From positions 124,001 through 188,000 of the forward strand of contig NZ_FWXJ01000006.1 of NCBI RefSeq assembly GCF_900176405.1: a DNA stretch of 64,000 nucleotides, read 5' to 3'. The notes below the pieces were generated by a model. It did not search any database and was not told the DNA's origin. It saw nothing but the letters and a program-made list of their open reading frames with translations. This document shows, piece by piece, positions 31,519-42,377 of this stretch (within the stretch, counting starts at the first letter, position 1; each line of letters opens with the position of its first letter). The position numbers and the translations under genes were made by a program. Origin of the DNA: Polynucleobacter kasalickyi (GTDB lineage: Bacteria; Pseudomonadota; Gammaproteobacteria; Burkholderiales; Burkholderiaceae).

Positions 31519-32308
31519 TCGAAGGTAAGTTATTGGTTTGTTGAACTGTCGCTAGTTGAGGCTTTAATAGCGGGCGTTGCGATTTAATTTTGCCAACCAA
31601 TCTTACAGCAGGATTCCGTTTGATCGCAGACATCATAAATACAGATCCAAAAAACGGCCACCATCGATCTCCTGCTTTATCAAGAAAGGTAAACTCTTGT
31701 AATGGTTGATTTTTTTTGGATGGGAAGGCGTAACAACCGAATTTACCTCGGTCAATTGAGTAATTTAATAAATTTAACCAGTCCTTGATTCTCAAATGGC
31801 TAATAAAACGGCCGGATTCTGGCAAAAAGGGTTGGTGAAACATGCGTCCAGTGTATTGACGAATTCCCCACAGACTCATCGGGTTAAATCCCGAAATAAC
31901 AATTCTTCCCTCTGGTCGTAAAATTCGATGAACCTCTCTGAGCGCTTCATGAGGGTTTTCACTAAACTCTAAAACATGAGGTAGTGCAATTAAGTCAATA
32001 CTTTCATTGGCGAACGGTAGATCATAAATTGATGCCTGGCATATCGTTGAGACTGGCTTCTTATCGGCGGTTAGTTTGTTGGGTTGTGAATCTAGCAGCA
32101 TTAACCAACGATTCGGTATACGATTATCAGCAAGACAATTGAGACTTGGCATACCAATTTGTAGGGCATCGAATCCAAAGGTATCATCTACAACCTTATT
32201 AAATTGTTTTTGCTCCCAATTTAGTGCATATTGACCGGTTGCCGTCGCCAACCATTCGTTCCACTCCTCTAAAGAGTAATTGGCATTTTCTGGTTCACTT
32301 GATATCAT
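31490..32308 (-). CDS. Class I SAM-dependent methyltransferase
   Basis: A 272-aa methyltransferase of the type encoded between gloB and rnhA in many betaproteobacteria. The usual motif I is degenerate (around [13 protein letters not shown]), while the following segments are clear: [22 protein letters not shown] (motifs II-III) and [19 protein letters not shown] (post III). It resembles the UbiE/SmtA-like domain (Methyltransf_11). The substrate is unknown. It is divergent from gloB, with 98 bases between them, and overlaps rnhA. Confidence 0.85.
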   Translation of the reverse strand: MISSEPENANYSLEEWNEWLATATGQYALNWEQKQFNKVVDDTFGFDALQIGMPSLNCLADNRIPNRWLMLLDSQPNKLTADKKPVSTICQASIYDLPFANESIDLIALPHVLEFSENPHEALREVHRILRPEGRIVISGFNPMSLWGIRQYTGRMFHQPFLPESGRFISHLRIKDWLNLLNYSIDRGKFGCYAFPSKKNQPLQEFTFLDKAGDRWWPFFGSVFMMSAIKRNPAVRLVGKIKSQRPLLKPQLATVQQTNNLPSNELKNHSIK

Positions 32309-32406
32309 GCATATGTTCTAACTTGAAGTATTTCTTAGTGTAATTCAAGATTGCTTTGAGTTCCAAATTTCATTTCAATCACACATGATAGCCCAAGGAT
32401 CCAAAT

Positions 32407-33198
32407 TTGCAATTCATACAACTTCCAGCGTTTAACGATAATTACATTTGGCTTTTAGAAGAATCAGGGCGAGTTTGGGTGGTTGACCCAGGTGATGCAA
32501 ATGTAGTGCAAGATTACTTGGAAAAAAATGCCTTGAGTCTTGAAGGTATTTTAATTACCCATCACCATCGTGACCATATCGGTGGGGTTAGTCAACTAAG
32601 AGATTGGGCGCAGCAAAAATATGGCCAATCAATTTTTGTTTACGGACCAAGCTCTGAGGAAATACCTTTTAAAACGAATGCGTTTGCTGGTGGAGAAGAG
32701 TTTAGCTTGCTAGGTGGTGCAGTTTTTCGGGTGATTGATGTGGGCGGTCATACCAAGGGACACATTGCTTACTATTTAGAGAATGCGACCCCCCCGAGAC
32801 TGTTTTGTGGCGATACTCTTTTTGCCTCTGGTTGCGGCAGAATTTTTGAGGGAACCGCTCAGCAATTATTTGACTCCTTACAACGATTAGTCGGATTGCC
32901 TAAGGAAACTCTAGTTTGTTGCGCCCATGAATATACCTTATCGAATTTACGGTTTGCTAACCATGTTGAGCCAAATAATCAAGCCTTAAAAACTTGGTCA
33001 GAAAGGGCTGACACATTGAGAGCTGAAGGAAAATTTACGGTACCAACGACACTGGGTCACGAGCTTGAGGTAAATCCATTTTTAAGATGTCACGAACCAT
33101 CCGTGATGGCATCAGCTGCTGTTAATGCTGGTCGAGATTTGCAGGATCCTGCGGCTGTCTTTGCGGTGATTCGTGCATGGAAGGATGTTTTTAAGTGA
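32407..33198 (+). CDS. gloB: Hydroxyacylglutathione hydrolase (glyoxalase II)
   Basis: Hydrolyses S-lactoylglutathione to D-lactate and glutathione, the second step of methylglyoxal detoxification (263 aa). The metallo-beta-lactamase metal motif THHHRDH (H52, H54, D56, H57) is intact, with further ligands in VGGHTKGH, FCGDTLF and CAHEYT. The start codon is TTG at 32407: it gives the normal family N-terminus MQFIQLPAFNDNYIW and has an AAGGAT ribosome binding site just upstream. The TGA stop overlaps the GTG start of mltD. Confidence 0.95.
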   Translation: MQFIQLPAFNDNYIWLLEESGRVWVVDPGDANVVQDYLEKNALSLEGILITHHHRDHIGGVSQLRDWAQQKYGQSIFVYGPSSEEIPFKTNAFAGGEEFSLLGGAVFRVIDVGGHTKGHIAYYLENATPPRLFCGDTLFASGCGRIFEGTAQQLFDSLQRLVGLPKETLVCCAHEYTLSNLRFANHVEPNNQALKTWSERADTLRAEGKFTVPTTLGHELEVNPFLRCHEPSVMASAAVNAGRDLQDPAAVFAVIRAWKDVFK

Positions 33199-34649
33199 GA
33201 AGGTGGTTATTCCCGATTGCAATACTCGGATTACTTTCGGGATGTGCTTCAAATTCAGTTCTGATTAACGGACCAGAAAATCAACCTACTGTAACTCTTG
33301 CACCACCAGTTGCTGTAGTCCAACTTTCTGAAAAGGCTGAAAAAACTAAAAATACTGAAATTATTCAATCTAAAGATATTTGGGACCGCTTACGAAGTGG
33401 CTTTGACATCCCAGACCCAGAGATGGATCTGGTCGATAAACATATTCGTTTGTTACAAGCGAATCCAGAGTCGGTAAATCGATTATTGGAGAGGTCTTCA
33501 AGCTACCTCTTCTATATTATGGAAGAGGTTGAAGCTAGAGATTTACCTAGTGAGCTTGCTTTACTTCCTTTTGTTGAGAGTGCTTTCAACCCTAAAGCAG
33601 TATCGCCTGCTAAAGCTGCCGGTATGTGGCAATTCATGCCGGCTACGGGTAAAAGTTTTAATTTAAAACAAAACATGTTCCTAGACGAACGGGGCGATAT
33701 TATTAAGTCAACACGTGCGGCGTTAGAGTATTTGCAACGACTTCATTATCAATTTGATGATTGGCCTTTAGCCCTTGCAGCCTATAACTGGGGGGAGGGT
33801 TCGGTAAGTCGAGCGATTCAAAAAAACCAAAATGCAAATTTAACTACGAATTATTTCAGTCTTTCAATGCCCAAAGAGACCAGAAATTATGTTCCTAAGT
33901 TGTTAGCCTACAAGAAAATTATCGAGGACCCTGAAAAATATGGGTTTAAATTACCAACGGTGCCGAATCATCCTTATTTCGTAGAGGTTCCAGTAGTCCA
34001 AGATATTGATCTGGATAAGGCCATCGAACTTTCCGATATGGCTAAGGATCAATTTATTGCATTGAACCCATCGTTTACCAAACCGGTTATTTTGAAGGAG
34101 TTTAATCAATCTATCTTATTACCTTATGGTAAGGCGGAAATATTTAAAGATAATCTCAAAAACAATCAAAAGCCTTTAGCCTCTTGGACGGCGGTGAAAG
34201 TGCATAAAACCGACACGGTTGAAAAAATTGCCCAGCAGATTCAAGTTACACCTGCAGATATTCGATTAGTAAACAACATCCCTAATGGCATGAAGATTCG
34301 ATCAGGTTCTAGTTTATTAATCCCTAAAAAAATAGAACACCTGGGTGATGTAGATGCAGATATTGCGCAAAATGGTTTATTGATTTTAGAAAAAGACTTT
34401 ATTCCTGTTCCCGTAAAAATGAATTGTCGTGACAAAAAATGTATAGCTACCCCCAGTAAATTACCAAATTATTCCGGTAATTCAAGCAAAGGGTTACAAA
34501 AAGCAAATATTTCTGAGAGTTCGAATGGGAAGAGTGCAAGCCCTAATAAAAATGAAAAAAAACAGTCGAAATCATTAAAAAAATCAAATAATCAAGATAA
34601 AAGCGTTAAAAATCCATCGACAAAAAAAGAATTAGATAGTAAAAAATAA
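33195..34649 (+). CDS. mltD: Membrane-bound lytic murein transglycosylase D
   Basis: A 484-aa lipoprotein that cleaves the peptidoglycan glycan strand. It starts with GTG at 33195, overlapping the gloB stop by four bases, and has a lipoprotein signal ending LLSGC. The catalytic glutamate is in ALLPFVESAFNPKA with the family block AAGMWQFMPATGKSFNL; AYNWGEGSV completes the lysozyme-like fold. One LysM peptidoglycan-binding repeat is visible near residues 330-378. The last 65 residues are a low-complexity Lys/Ser/Asn-rich tail of very A-rich DNA, not part of the usual family. Confidence 0.92.
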   Translation: MRRWLFPIAILGLLSGCASNSVLINGPENQPTVTLAPPVAVVQLSEKAEKTKNTEIIQSKDIWDRLRSGFDIPDPEMDLVDKHIRLLQANPESVNRLLERSSSYLFYIMEEVEARDLPSELALLPFVESAFNPKAVSPAKAAGMWQFMPATGKSFNLKQNMFLDERGDIIKSTRAALEYLQRLHYQFDDWPLALAAYNWGEGSVSRAIQKNQNANLTTNYFSLSMPKETRNYVPKLLAYKKIIEDPEKYGFKLPTVPNHPYFVEVPVVQDIDLDKAIELSDMAKDQFIALNPSFTKPVILKEFNQSILLPYGKAEIFKDNLKNNQKPLASWTAVKVHKTDTVEKIAQQIQVTPADIRLVNNIPNGMKIRSGSSLLIPKKIEHLGDVDADIAQNGLLILEKDFIPVPVKMNCRDKKCIATPSKLPNYSGNSSKGLQKANISESSNGKSASPNKNEKKQSKSLKKSNNQDKSVKNPSTKKELDSKK

Positions 34650-34701
34650 TATTAAGCATATAAAACAGCATTTCAATTAAAAATTATCGTAGGGGACAGC
34701 A

Positions 34702-36579
34702 ATGCCAAAGTACACTGATTTTTTTCAACAATCAATCGATCAGCCAGAGTTATTTTGGGGAGAGCAAGCAAAGTTAATCGATTGGAATCAACCTTTTGAA
34801 AAGGTCCTCGACTACAGTCAGCCACCATTTGCTCGTTGGTTTGTTGGTGGGAAAACCAATATTTGCTTTAACGCTGTCGATAGGCATCTCAAAGATCGTT
34901 CGAATCAAGCGGCTTTAATTGCTGTTTCTGTTGAAACGCAAACAGAGGTTACTTATTCCTATCAAGAGTTATATGAGGAAGTCAACAGAATGGCTGCCAT
35001 CATGCAAGCACAGGGGGTTAAAAAAGGCGACCGTGTCTTGATTTATATGCCGATGGTCGCTACCGCATGTTTCGCCATGCTCGCAGCATTGCGACTTGGC
35101 GCGATTCATTCGGTGGTTTTCGGCGGGTTTGCCTCGCATAGTCTGGCTGCCAGAATTGAAGATGCCAAACCTACCTTAATTGTTTCTACTGAAGCCGGCT
35201 TAAGGGGGGGCAAGGTGGTTCCCTATAAGCCGTTGCTGGATGAAGCAATCAATTTGTCGAGTCACAAGCCAAGTAGTGTGTTGATTGTCTCTCGTCATTT
35301 ATGTGATTATGAAAAAGTAGCCGGTCGCGATGTTGATTATCATGAGTTAAGAGCAGCGCATATGGACGCACGGGTTGATTGCACTTGGTTAGAAGCAACT
35401 GATCCTTCCTATATTCTCTATACCTCGGGTACGACTGGCAAGCCTAAAGGAGTGCAAAGAGATACGGGCGGATATGCGGTTGCTTTGGCTGCCACGATGC
35501 CAAATATTTTTTGCGCAAAGCCAGGCGAAACCATGTTTTGTACCTCTGATATTGGCTGGGTAGTCGGTCACGGTTACATTATTTATGCCCCGCTAATTCA
35601 TGGAATGGCTACCATCATGTTTGAAGGTACTCCACTCAATCCTGATGCTGGAATTTGGTGGAGTTTAGTGGAAAAGTATCGTGTTTCCACCATGTTTTCA
35701 GCGCCAACTGCCATTCGAGTGTTGAAAAAACAAGATCCCAAGTTCTTAGAACAGTATGACTTATCCTCATTGAGAAACTTGTTTTTGGCAGGGGAGCCTC
35801 TTGATGAGCCAACTGCGGACTGGATTTCAAGCGCCATTCAAAAACCAATTATCGATAATTACTGGCAAACCGAAACTGGTTGGCCTATTTTGGCCTTACA
35901 ACATGGTGTCGAGGTAATGCCAACCAAGTTGGGTTCGCCAGGCTTACCTGTTTTTGGCTACAACATGAAGCTGATTGATGAGAATACGGGAGAAGAGCTT
36001 GGGCGGAATCAAAAAGGACTCCTCGCTATTGAGGGGCCATTGCCCCCTGGTTGTTTGCAAACTTTATGGGGCGATGATGATCGTTTTGTCAAAACCTATT
36101 GGCAAACTATCCCAGGAAAAATGCTTTATTCCACATTCGACTGGGGTATCAAAGATGATGATGGGTACTATTTCATCCTGGGTAGAACAGATGATGTCAT
36201 TAATACAGCTGGACATCGTCTTGGAACTCGCGAGATTGAAGAGAGCATTGCGAGTCATAGCAATGTTGCAGAAGTAGCAGTGGTTGGTATTGCCGATAAT
36301 TTAAAGGGGCAAGTTGCTATCGCCTTTGCAATTCCTAAAGATGCTTCTAAAACCGAGGGGCTTGAAGATCAAATTATGAAAACGGTGGACCGGCAATTGG
36401 GGCCAGTTGCCAGACCAGCAAAGGTTTATGTGGTGCCTGCATTGCCCAAAACTCGCTCTGGAAAAATTGTCAGACGGGCCTTACAAGCCATTTTAGAAGG
36501 GCGAGATCCGGGAGATGTGAGTACTTTGGAAGATAAAAACATACTTACGCAAATTCAGGGAATCATTCAAGGCAGCTAA
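34702..36579 (+). CDS. prpE: Propionate-CoA ligase (PrpE)
   Basis: An AMP-forming acyl-CoA synthetase (625 aa) that activates propionate, and probably some acetate, to the CoA thioester. The adenylate-forming motif YTSGTTGKPKGVQRDTGG is that of PrpE rather than Acs. WQTETGWPI (A5), the hinge around LGRTDDVINTAGHRLGT (A8) and the C-terminal acylation-target lysine in KTRSGKIVRR (A10) are present. It stands alone between mltD and carA, with a good GGGGAC ribosome binding site. Together with MmsA it would supply propionyl-CoA; no methylcitrate-cycle gene is in the window. Confidence 0.93.
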   Translation: MPKYTDFFQQSIDQPELFWGEQAKLIDWNQPFEKVLDYSQPPFARWFVGGKTNICFNAVDRHLKDRSNQAALIAVSVETQTEVTYSYQELYEEVNRMAAIMQAQGVKKGDRVLIYMPMVATACFAMLAALRLGAIHSVVFGGFASHSLAARIEDAKPTLIVSTEAGLRGGKVVPYKPLLDEAINLSSHKPSSVLIVSRHLCDYEKVAGRDVDYHELRAAHMDARVDCTWLEATDPSYILYTSGTTGKPKGVQRDTGGYAVALAATMPNIFCAKPGETMFCTSDIGWVVGHGYIIYAPLIHGMATIMFEGTPLNPDAGIWWSLVEKYRVSTMFSAPTAIRVLKKQDPKFLEQYDLSSLRNLFLAGEPLDEPTADWISSAIQKPIIDNYWQTETGWPILALQHGVEVMPTKLGSPGLPVFGYNMKLIDENTGEELGRNQKGLLAIEGPLPPGCLQTLWGDDDRFVKTYWQTIPGKMLYSTFDWGIKDDDGYYFILGRTDDVINTAGHRLGTREIEESIASHSNVAEVAVVGIADNLKGQVAIAFAIPKDASKTEGLEDQIMKTVDRQLGPVARPAKVYVVPALPKTRSGKIVRRALQAILEGRDPGDVSTLEDKNILTQIQGIIQGS

Positions 36580-36589
36580 AGCCATATAC

Positions 36590-36613
36590 AAATCACTGGC
36601 TTACTAGTGGTTT
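36590..36613 (+). terminator. Possible weak terminator after prpE
   Basis: An eight-pair stem (36590-36597 with 36606-36613, one G-T pair, eight-base loop) ends in three T and lies 11 bases after the prpE stop. It is AT-rich and has no proper T tract, so it is only a candidate. Confidence 0.3.
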
Positions 36614-36637
36614 TGGTGGGAAGATTTATTTACTTGT

Positions 36638-36643
36638 TATAAT
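36638..36643 (+). promoter_or_regulatory. Candidate -10 element upstream of carAB
   Basis: A perfect TATAAT hexamer at 36638-36643. A loose -35 match, TTGGTG, sits at 36613-36618 with a long 19-base spacer. The start codon of carA is about 130 bases downstream, leaving a leader of roughly 120 bases; no arginine or pyrimidine regulatory site was recognised in it. Confidence 0.35.
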
Positions 36644-36772
36644 AATCGATAGTTTAATAACTTCCATCAAGACCCTAGCGCTTATATAGACTAACCCCCA
36701 TAATTAATTTACCTTCAAAGTTTTTCATTGACGGGGTATTGGTTAAACTGCAGCAGGGAACTGGAGAATGCT

Positions 36773-37960
36773 TTGCTGCCACTATCGAAAAATACTCATA
36801 CCTACTCACTCAAACCTCAACTACCGCCAGCAGTCTTGGTATTAGCCGATGGTAAATCTTTTATAGGATTTAGCGTCGGAATTTTTGGATCAACCGTTGG
36901 AGAGGTCGTTTTTAATACGTCCCTTACTGGTTACCAGGAAATTTTTACTGATCCAAGCTATACAAAACAAATCGTTACCCTTACCTATCCCCATATTGGG
37001 AATGTAGGTGTAAATGATCAAGATGCTGAATCTTGTAAGGTATACGCTGCCGGAATTATCATTAAAGATTTATCAATCGTTGACTCCAATTTTAGAAGCC
37101 AATCTTCTTTAAAACAGTACTTAAATGATCAACAAATTGTTGGTATCAGTGGAATTGATACTAGAGAATTGACGCGTCACTTAAGGGATCAAGGGGCTCA
37201 AAGCGGTGCCATTGTGGCCGGCAATAAAGGGGATTCAGTCAACGATTTGCTAGCGAAAGCGAAGCAGATTGTGGCAGATTTTCCAGGTATGTCTGGTTTG
37301 GATTTAGCGCAAGTTGTTACTACACCCACTGCCTATGAATGGACTGAAGGTGAATGGCAACTCTTTGATGAAACAGGCGTCCCTAACTTTACCAAACCCC
37401 TTCTCAATAAGACCGTAGTTGCTTATGATTTTGGCGTGAAAAGAAATATTCTTCGGATGCTCGCAAATCGAGGTTGTAAAGTGATTGTCGTACCAGCTAA
37501 AACTTCTGCAGAAGATGTGTTAGCAATGCAACCTGATGGCGTGTTTTTATCCAATGGCCCTGGTGATCCAGAGCCTTGTGATTATGCAATCGCGGCGGCT
37601 AAAGTCTTTTTAGAGAAAAAAATACCTTTGTTTGGTATTTGTCTAGGACATCAAATTATGGGATTAGCCGCAGGTGCGAAAACCTTAAAAATGAAATTTG
37701 GTCACCATGGTGCTAACCATCCAGTAAAAGATTTAGACACAGGCAAGGTAGTGATTACCTCTCAAAACCATGGTTTTGCGGTAGATATCAACAGCTTGCC
37801 CGAAAATGTCAAGCCGACCCATGTGTCACTTTTTGATGGTTCCCTGCAAGGCTTAGCTTGGACTGATCGTCCAGCATTTTGTTTCCAAGGCCATCCAGAA
37901 GCATCACCAGGTCCACAAGATGTAGCTTATTTGTTTGACCGTTTTATTGAATCAATGTGA
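36773..37960 (+). CDS. carA: Carbamoyl-phosphate synthase small (glutaminase) subunit
   Basis: Hydrolyses glutamine and passes ammonia to CarB for carbamoyl phosphate synthesis (arginine and pyrimidines). The class I amidotransferase triad is visible: cysteine in [11 protein letters not shown], and histidine and glutamate in [12 protein letters not shown] chose the TTG at 36773 (395 aa, starting MLPLSKN) because it has GGAG six bases upstream and is closest to the normal family start; an in-frame TTG at 36728 would add 15 residues, and no in-frame ATG is available. CarB follows after eight bases. Confidence 0.93.
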   Translation: MLPLSKNTHTYSLKPQLPPAVLVLADGKSFIGFSVGIFGSTVGEVVFNTSLTGYQEIFTDPSYTKQIVTLTYPHIGNVGVNDQDAESCKVYAAGIIIKDLSIVDSNFRSQSSLKQYLNDQQIVGISGIDTRELTRHLRDQGAQSGAIVAGNKGDSVNDLLAKAKQIVADFPGMSGLDLAQVVTTPTAYEWTEGEWQLFDETGVPNFTKPLLNKTVVAYDFGVKRNILRMLANRGCKVIVVPAKTSAEDVLAMQPDGVFLSNGPGDPEPCDYAIAAAKVFLEKKIPLFGICLGHQIMGLAAGAKTLKMKFGHHGANHPVKDLDTGKVVITSQNHGFAVDINSLPENVKPTHVSLFDGSLQGLAWTDRPAFCFQGHPEASPGPQDVAYLFDRFIESM

Positions 37961-37968
37961 GAGTTTAA

Positions 37969-40900
37969 ATGCCCAAGCGTACCGACATAAAAAGTATTTT
38001 GATCATTGGTGCTGGTCCAATTATTATTGGTCAGGCTTGTGAATTTGACTATTCAGGAGCTCAGGCCTGTAAATCACTTCGTTCCGAAGGTTATAAGGTA
38101 ATTCTAGTTAATAGCAATCCAGCAACGATCATGACAGACCCAGAGATGGCAGATGTAACTTACATCGAGCCGATTACTTGGGAAGTAGTTGAAAAGATTA
38201 TTGCGAAAGAACAACCGGATGCAATTTTGCCGACGATGGGCGGTCAAACTGCACTTAATTGTGCACTTGATCTCCACCGTCACGGTATTCTAGAAAAATA
38301 TGGATGCGAATTAATTGGCGCATCTCCAGAAGCGATTGACAAAGCTGAAGATCGGCAAAAGTTTAAGCAGGCGATGACGAAGATTGGTCTTGGTTCTGCA
38401 ACTTCAGATGTGGCCCATTCTTGGGTTGAAGCCCAAGATGTTCAACAAAAAATCGCTAAAATTACAGGTGGTAGTGGTTATCCCGTGATCATTCGTCCTT
38501 CTTTCACGATGGGTGGTTCTGGCGGTGGTATTGCCTACAATCGGGAAGAATTCGAAGAGATTTGTAAGAGAGGCTTGGATCTTTCACCAACCCATGAACT
38601 GTTGATTGAAGAGTCTTTACTGGGTTGGAAAGAGTACGAGATGGAAGTCGTGCGGGACAAAAATGATAATTGTATTATCGTTTGTTCGATTGAAAATTTA
38701 GATCCAATGGGCGTTCATACTGGCGATTCGATCACCGTTGCACCTGCACAAACGCTCACTGATCGTGAGTATCAAATCATGCGTAATGCTTCATTGGCAG
38801 TATTGCGTGAAATTGGGGTAGATACTGGTGGTTCGAATGTTCAGTTTTCAGTAAATCCAAAAGACGGTCGAATGATTGTGATTGAAATGAATCCAAGAGT
38901 TTCAAGGTCATCCGCATTAGCATCCAAAGCAACTGGCTTCCCAATTGCGAAGATTGCAGCCAAATTAGCTGTTGGATTTACCTTGGATGAATTGCAAAAT
39001 GAGATTACTGGTGGTGCAACCCCTGCCTCTTTTGAGCCATCAATCGATTATGTTGTCACTAAAGTCCCTCGTTTTGCCTTTGAGAAATTTCGTGAAGCAG
39101 ACAAACATCTAACGACTCAAATGAAATCAGTTGGTGAGGTGATGGCAATTGGTAGAACTTTCCAAGAGTCATTTCAGAAAGCACTTAGAGGTTTAGAAGT
39201 CGGAATGGATGGCTTGGATGAAGTGAGCTCTGATATTCACCAAATTATCGCTGAAATTAGGGCGCCTGGTCCTGACAGAATTTGGTATGTGGCTGATGCT
39301 TTTAGGCAAGGTCTTAGTATTGAAGAAGTATTTAACTATACCTCGATTGACCCTTGGTTCTTGCACCAAATTCAAGAATTAGTTGGCCTTGAAGAGTTAA
39401 TTCGTAAAAAACAATTGCAAGAATTGACAGAAAAAGAATTAAGGTTGATTAAACAAAAAGGTTTCTCTGATAGAAGATTAGCTACTTTAATGAAATGCGA
39501 TCCTACTTCTGTTCGATTACGTCGTCATGAGTTGGAAATTCGCCCCGTTTATAAAAGGGTAGACACCTGTGCGGCAGAGTTTTCAACCAACACAGCCTAT
39601 ATGTATTCTACGTATGAGCAACTTGGAGCCGAATGTGAATCTCGTCCTACGGATCGTAAAAAAATCATGGTCTTAGGTGGTGGACCGAACCGTATCGGTC
39701 AAGGTATTGAATTTGACTATTGTTGTGTACATGCTGCCTTAGCCATGCGTGAAGATGGCTATGAAACTATCATGGTTAACTGTAACCCTGAAACTGTTTC
39801 AACGGATTACGACACCTCTGACAGGTTGTATTTTGAATCACTCACTTTAGAAGATGTATTAGAAATTGTCGCCCTCGAAAATCCTTTGGGAGTGATTGTT
39901 CAGTACGGCGGTCAAACACCTTTGAAGTTAGCCTTAGATTTAGAAGCAAATGGTGTACCAATTATTGGTACTTCGCCAGATATGATTGATGCTGCGGAAG
40001 ATCGTGAAAGATTCCAAAAGTTGTTGAATGACTTGAATCTTTTACAACCTCCGAATAGAACTGCGAGAACTGAATCAGAAGCAATTCGCTTATCCGTAGA
40101 AATTGGTTATCCTTTGGTAGTTAGACCTTCTTATGTATTAGGTGGTCGTGCTATGGAAATAGTGAACGATGTGCATGATTTAGAGCGTTATATGCGCGAA
40201 GCCGTCAAGGTATCTCATGACTCACCCGTTTTATTGGATCGCTTTTTGGATGATGCTATTGAGTGTGATGTGGATTGTATCTCTGATGGGGAGCGTGTCT
40301 TCATTGGGGGCGTCATGGAACACATTGAACTGGCTGGAGTCCATTCCGGTGACTCTGCTTGTTCTTTACCGCCATACTCATTATCTCAAGAAACGATTCA
40401 AGAATTGCGTCGCCAAACTGCCGCGATGGCTAAAGGCTTAAACGTGGTTGGTTTGATGAATGTGCAGTTTGCCATTCAGCAAAATGATGGTAAGGATGTC
40501 GTTTACGTGTTGGAAGTCAATCCAAGAGCTTCTAGAACAGTACCTTTTGTTTCCAAAGCAACTGGTTTGCAATTGGCGAAGATTGCTGCACGCTGTATGG
40601 TCGGACAGTCCCTCGATGAACAAGGTATTGGGGAAGAGGTTATCCCTGGTTATTTCTCTGTGAAAGAAGCTGTTTTCCCATTTAATAAATTTCCTGGGGT
40701 TGATCCAATTTTAGGTCCTGAAATGCGCTCTACTGGCGAAGTGATGGGCGTTGGTAAAACCTTTGGTGAGGCATTGTTTAAATCGCAAATGGCTGCAAGT
40801 ACCTTGCTACCTGAAAGTGGCACGGTTTTACTCTCTGTTAAAAATAGGGATAAGAAGCGGGCGGTTGAAGTGGCTATGATGTTACATAAAATGGGTTACC

Positions 40901-41217
40901 CATTGGTTGCGACTCGGGGTACTGCAAAAGCGATTGAAGCTGCAGGAATTCCAGTTCGTACCGTCAATAAAGTTAAAGAAGGGCGACCTGACATTGTTGA
41001 TATGATCAAAAATGGCGAGATTTCTTTGGTATTTACCACTGTTGACGAGAATCGAAGTGAAATTGCCGACTCAAGATCCATTCGGACTACTTCACAGGCC
41101 AATAAGGTAACCTATTACACTACTATTAGTGCTGCAGCTGCAGTAGTAGAAGGTTTGGGTGCCATTAACGAATTAGAAGTTTATGATTTGCAAACATTGC
41201 ATAAATCACTACATTAA
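37969..41217 (+). CDS. carB: Carbamoyl-phosphate synthase large subunit
   Basis: The ATP-using synthetase subunit (1082 aa), built from two homologous ATP-grasp halves and a C-terminal MGS-like allosteric domain. The start [20 protein letters not shown] and the second-half repeat [20 protein letters not shown] are evident, as is [12 protein letters not shown] in the first ATP-grasp domain. The C-terminal domain (from about residue 945) carries the region that binds UMP and ornithine in the family. Full length and typical. Confidence 0.98.
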   Translation: MPKRTDIKSILIIGAGPIIIGQACEFDYSGAQACKSLRSEGYKVILVNSNPATIMTDPEMADVTYIEPITWEVVEKIIAKEQPDAILPTMGGQTALNCALDLHRHGILEKYGCELIGASPEAIDKAEDRQKFKQAMTKIGLGSATSDVAHSWVEAQDVQQKIAKITGGSGYPVIIRPSFTMGGSGGGIAYNREEFEEICKRGLDLSPTHELLIEESLLGWKEYEMEVVRDKNDNCIIVCSIENLDPMGVHTGDSITVAPAQTLTDREYQIMRNASLAVLREIGVDTGGSNVQFSVNPKDGRMIVIEMNPRVSRSSALASKATGFPIAKIAAKLAVGFTLDELQNEITGGATPASFEPSIDYVVTKVPRFAFEKFREADKHLTTQMKSVGEVMAIGRTFQESFQKALRGLEVGMDGLDEVSSDIHQIIAEIRAPGPDRIWYVADAFRQGLSIEEVFNYTSIDPWFLHQIQELVGLEELIRKKQLQELTEKELRLIKQKGFSDRRLATLMKCDPTSVRLRRHELEIRPVYKRVDTCAAEFSTNTAYMYSTYEQLGAECESRPTDRKKIMVLGGGPNRIGQGIEFDYCCVHAALAMREDGYETIMVNCNPETVSTDYDTSDRLYFESLTLEDVLEIVALENPLGVIVQYGGQTPLKLALDLEANGVPIIGTSPDMIDAAEDRERFQKLLNDLNLLQPPNRTARTESEAIRLSVEIGYPLVVRPSYVLGGRAMEIVNDVHDLERYMREAVKVSHDSPVLLDRFLDDAIECDVDCISDGERVFIGGVMEHIELAGVHSGDSACSLPPYSLSQETIQELRRQTAAMAKGLNVVGLMNVQFAIQQNDGKDVVYVLEVNPRASRTVPFVSKATGLQLAKIAARCMVGQSLDEQGIGEEVIPGYFSVKEAVFPFNKFPGVDPILGPEMRSTGEVMGVGKTFGEALFKSQMAASTLLPESGTVLLSVKNRDKKRAVEVAMMLHKMGYPLVATRGTAKAIEAAGIPVRTVNKVKEGRPDIVDMIKNGEISLVFTTVDENRSEIADSRSIRTTSQANKVTYYTTISAAAAVVEGLGAINELEVYDLQTLHKSLH

Positions 41218-41253
41218 TATTTAAATTTTGAAGTTTTATTTGGAACGAATTTT

Positions 41254-41730
41254 ATGACTACTATTCCCGTAACGGTTGTTGGTGCAGAGCGTCTGAAAGA
41301 TGAATTACATCGCTTAAAGCATATTGAACGTCCTGCCGTAGTCATTGCAATTTCAGAGGCTCGCGCTCAGGGTGATTTATCTGAAAATGCAGAATATGAT
41401 GCGGCCAAAGAAAAGCAGGCTTTTATTGAAGGACGTATTCAAGAAATTGAAGGCAAACTATCTGCTGCGCAAATTATTGATCCGGCATTGATTGATGCTG
41501 ACGGTAAAGTTGTTTTTGGTGCGACAGTTGAGCTAGAAGACTTAAACACAGGCAATAAAATGATTTACCAAATTGTCGGAGATGATGAGGCTGACATCGA
41601 AGTCAATAAAATTTCAATTAGCTCACCGATTGCTAGAGCACTCATTCGTAAAGAAGCCGGTGATGTAGTAAAAATCTCTACTCCAGGGGGAGAGCGTGAA
41701 GTTGAGATTTTTGCCGTTCAATATATTTAA
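41254..41730 (+). CDS. greA: Transcription elongation factor GreA
   Basis: GreA (158 aa) enters the RNA polymerase secondary channel and stimulates cleavage of backtracked RNA. The coiled-coil tip with its acidic pair is in [20 protein letters not shown], of which DLSENAEYD is the diagnostic part. The C-terminal FKBP-like domain ends with [16 protein letters not shown]. It follows carB after 36 bases and may share its transcript. Confidence 0.97.
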   Translation: MTTIPVTVVGAERLKDELHRLKHIERPAVVIAISEARAQGDLSENAEYDAAKEKQAFIEGRIQEIEGKLSAAQIIDPALIDADGKVVFGATVELEDLNTGNKMIYQIVGDDEADIEVNKISISSPIARALIRKEAGDVVKISTPGGEREVEIFAVQYI

Positions 41731-41747
41731 TTAATTCCTAACAGTTA

Positions 41748-41762
41748 ATGTCAAACCCCTAA
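41748..41762 (+). other. Four-codon mini-frame (ATG TCA AAC CCC TAA) created by a tandem duplication
   Basis: The 14-base unit AATGTCAAACCCCT occurs twice without a gap (41747-41760 and 41761-41774). The first copy opens with an ATG that reads Met-Ser-Asn-Pro-stop. Its TAA overlaps the ATG of the DUF4149 gene (TAATG), and that gene also starts Met-Ser-Asn-Pro because it uses the second copy. Neither ATG has a clear Shine-Dalgarno sequence. It may be a chance slip or a leader that couples translation. Confidence 0.6.
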
Positions 41763-42241
41763 TGTCAAACCCCTTTAGTAACTCTCAACGCGTATTCGTG
41801 ATGTTGATCGGAACTTGGGTTGGTTTGATGTTTGCCGTTGGCTTGCTGGTGCCGATGACTGTTTTTAGTTATTTAACGGATAAGCAAGTTGCCGGTATGG
41901 TGGCTGGGCAAATTTTCAAAAATACGGGCTTTTTGAGTATTACCCTTGGTATGATTTTGCTGGTATTTGCCAATACATTAGTTCGACGTGGGTTTAAACA
42001 ATACCGATTGATTCGCTGGCTGTTGTTGCTTACACTGGTTTTAACCATGTTGGGTACTTTTGTGGTTCAACCTTGGATGGTCGCAATTCGGGAGAATACT
42101 TTATCTACCGGTTTTCCCGTTTTATTATCTAATCAGGCAGGATTTTTTAAAATACTACATGGAGTTTCCAGTAGTATCTTTTTAATTGAAATGTGTTTAC
42201 TTAGCTTTATTTTCTGGAGAGTTTCTAAAGTTCAAGCCTGA
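41762..42241 (+). CDS. DUF4149 (TMEM205-like) membrane protein
   Basis: A 159-aa integral membrane protein with four predicted helices (about 12-35, 55-75, 83-103 and 133-155). The first helix carries GTWVGLMFAVGLLVPMTVF and the last loop QAGFFKILHGVSSSIFL, the pattern of the DUF4149/TMEM205-like family. Function is unknown. It lies between greA and yhbY as in related genomes, from memory. Its start codon is in the second copy of a 14-base tandem repeat. Confidence 0.83.
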   Translation: MSNPFSNSQRVFVMLIGTWVGLMFAVGLLVPMTVFSYLTDKQVAGMVAGQIFKNTGFLSITLGMILLVFANTLVRRGFKQYRLIRWLLLLTLVLTMLGTFVVQPWMVAIRENTLSTGFPVLLSNQAGFFKILHGVSSSIFLIEMCLLSFIFWRVSKVQA

Positions 42242-42320
42242 TCAAAGCATGAACCCATTTTGAGTTTTATCAAAGTGATAAAAACATGACATGAGTTACT
42301 CATTAGTATTTGCCTAGAGC

Positions 42321-42356
42321 CTTGTTTTTAATTCTTCCAATCAAGAATTAAGCAAG
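42321..42356. terminator. Possible bidirectional terminator between DUF4149 gene and yhbY
   Basis: A nine-pair stem (42328-42336 with 42343-42351, six-base loop) is extended by CTTG (42321-42324) pairing with CAAG (42353-42356) across a small internal loop. It lies between convergent genes. A second, shorter stem sits at 42265-42283. Neither has a strong T tract. Confidence 0.4.
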
Positions 42357-42377
42357 GAAGAAATCAAGTAAAGAAAA

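Noticed and set aside
36728..36772. Longer carA start at TTG 36728
   Set aside because: It adds 15 residues unlike the family N-terminus and lacks a good ribosome binding site; TTG 36773 has GGAG at the correct distance.
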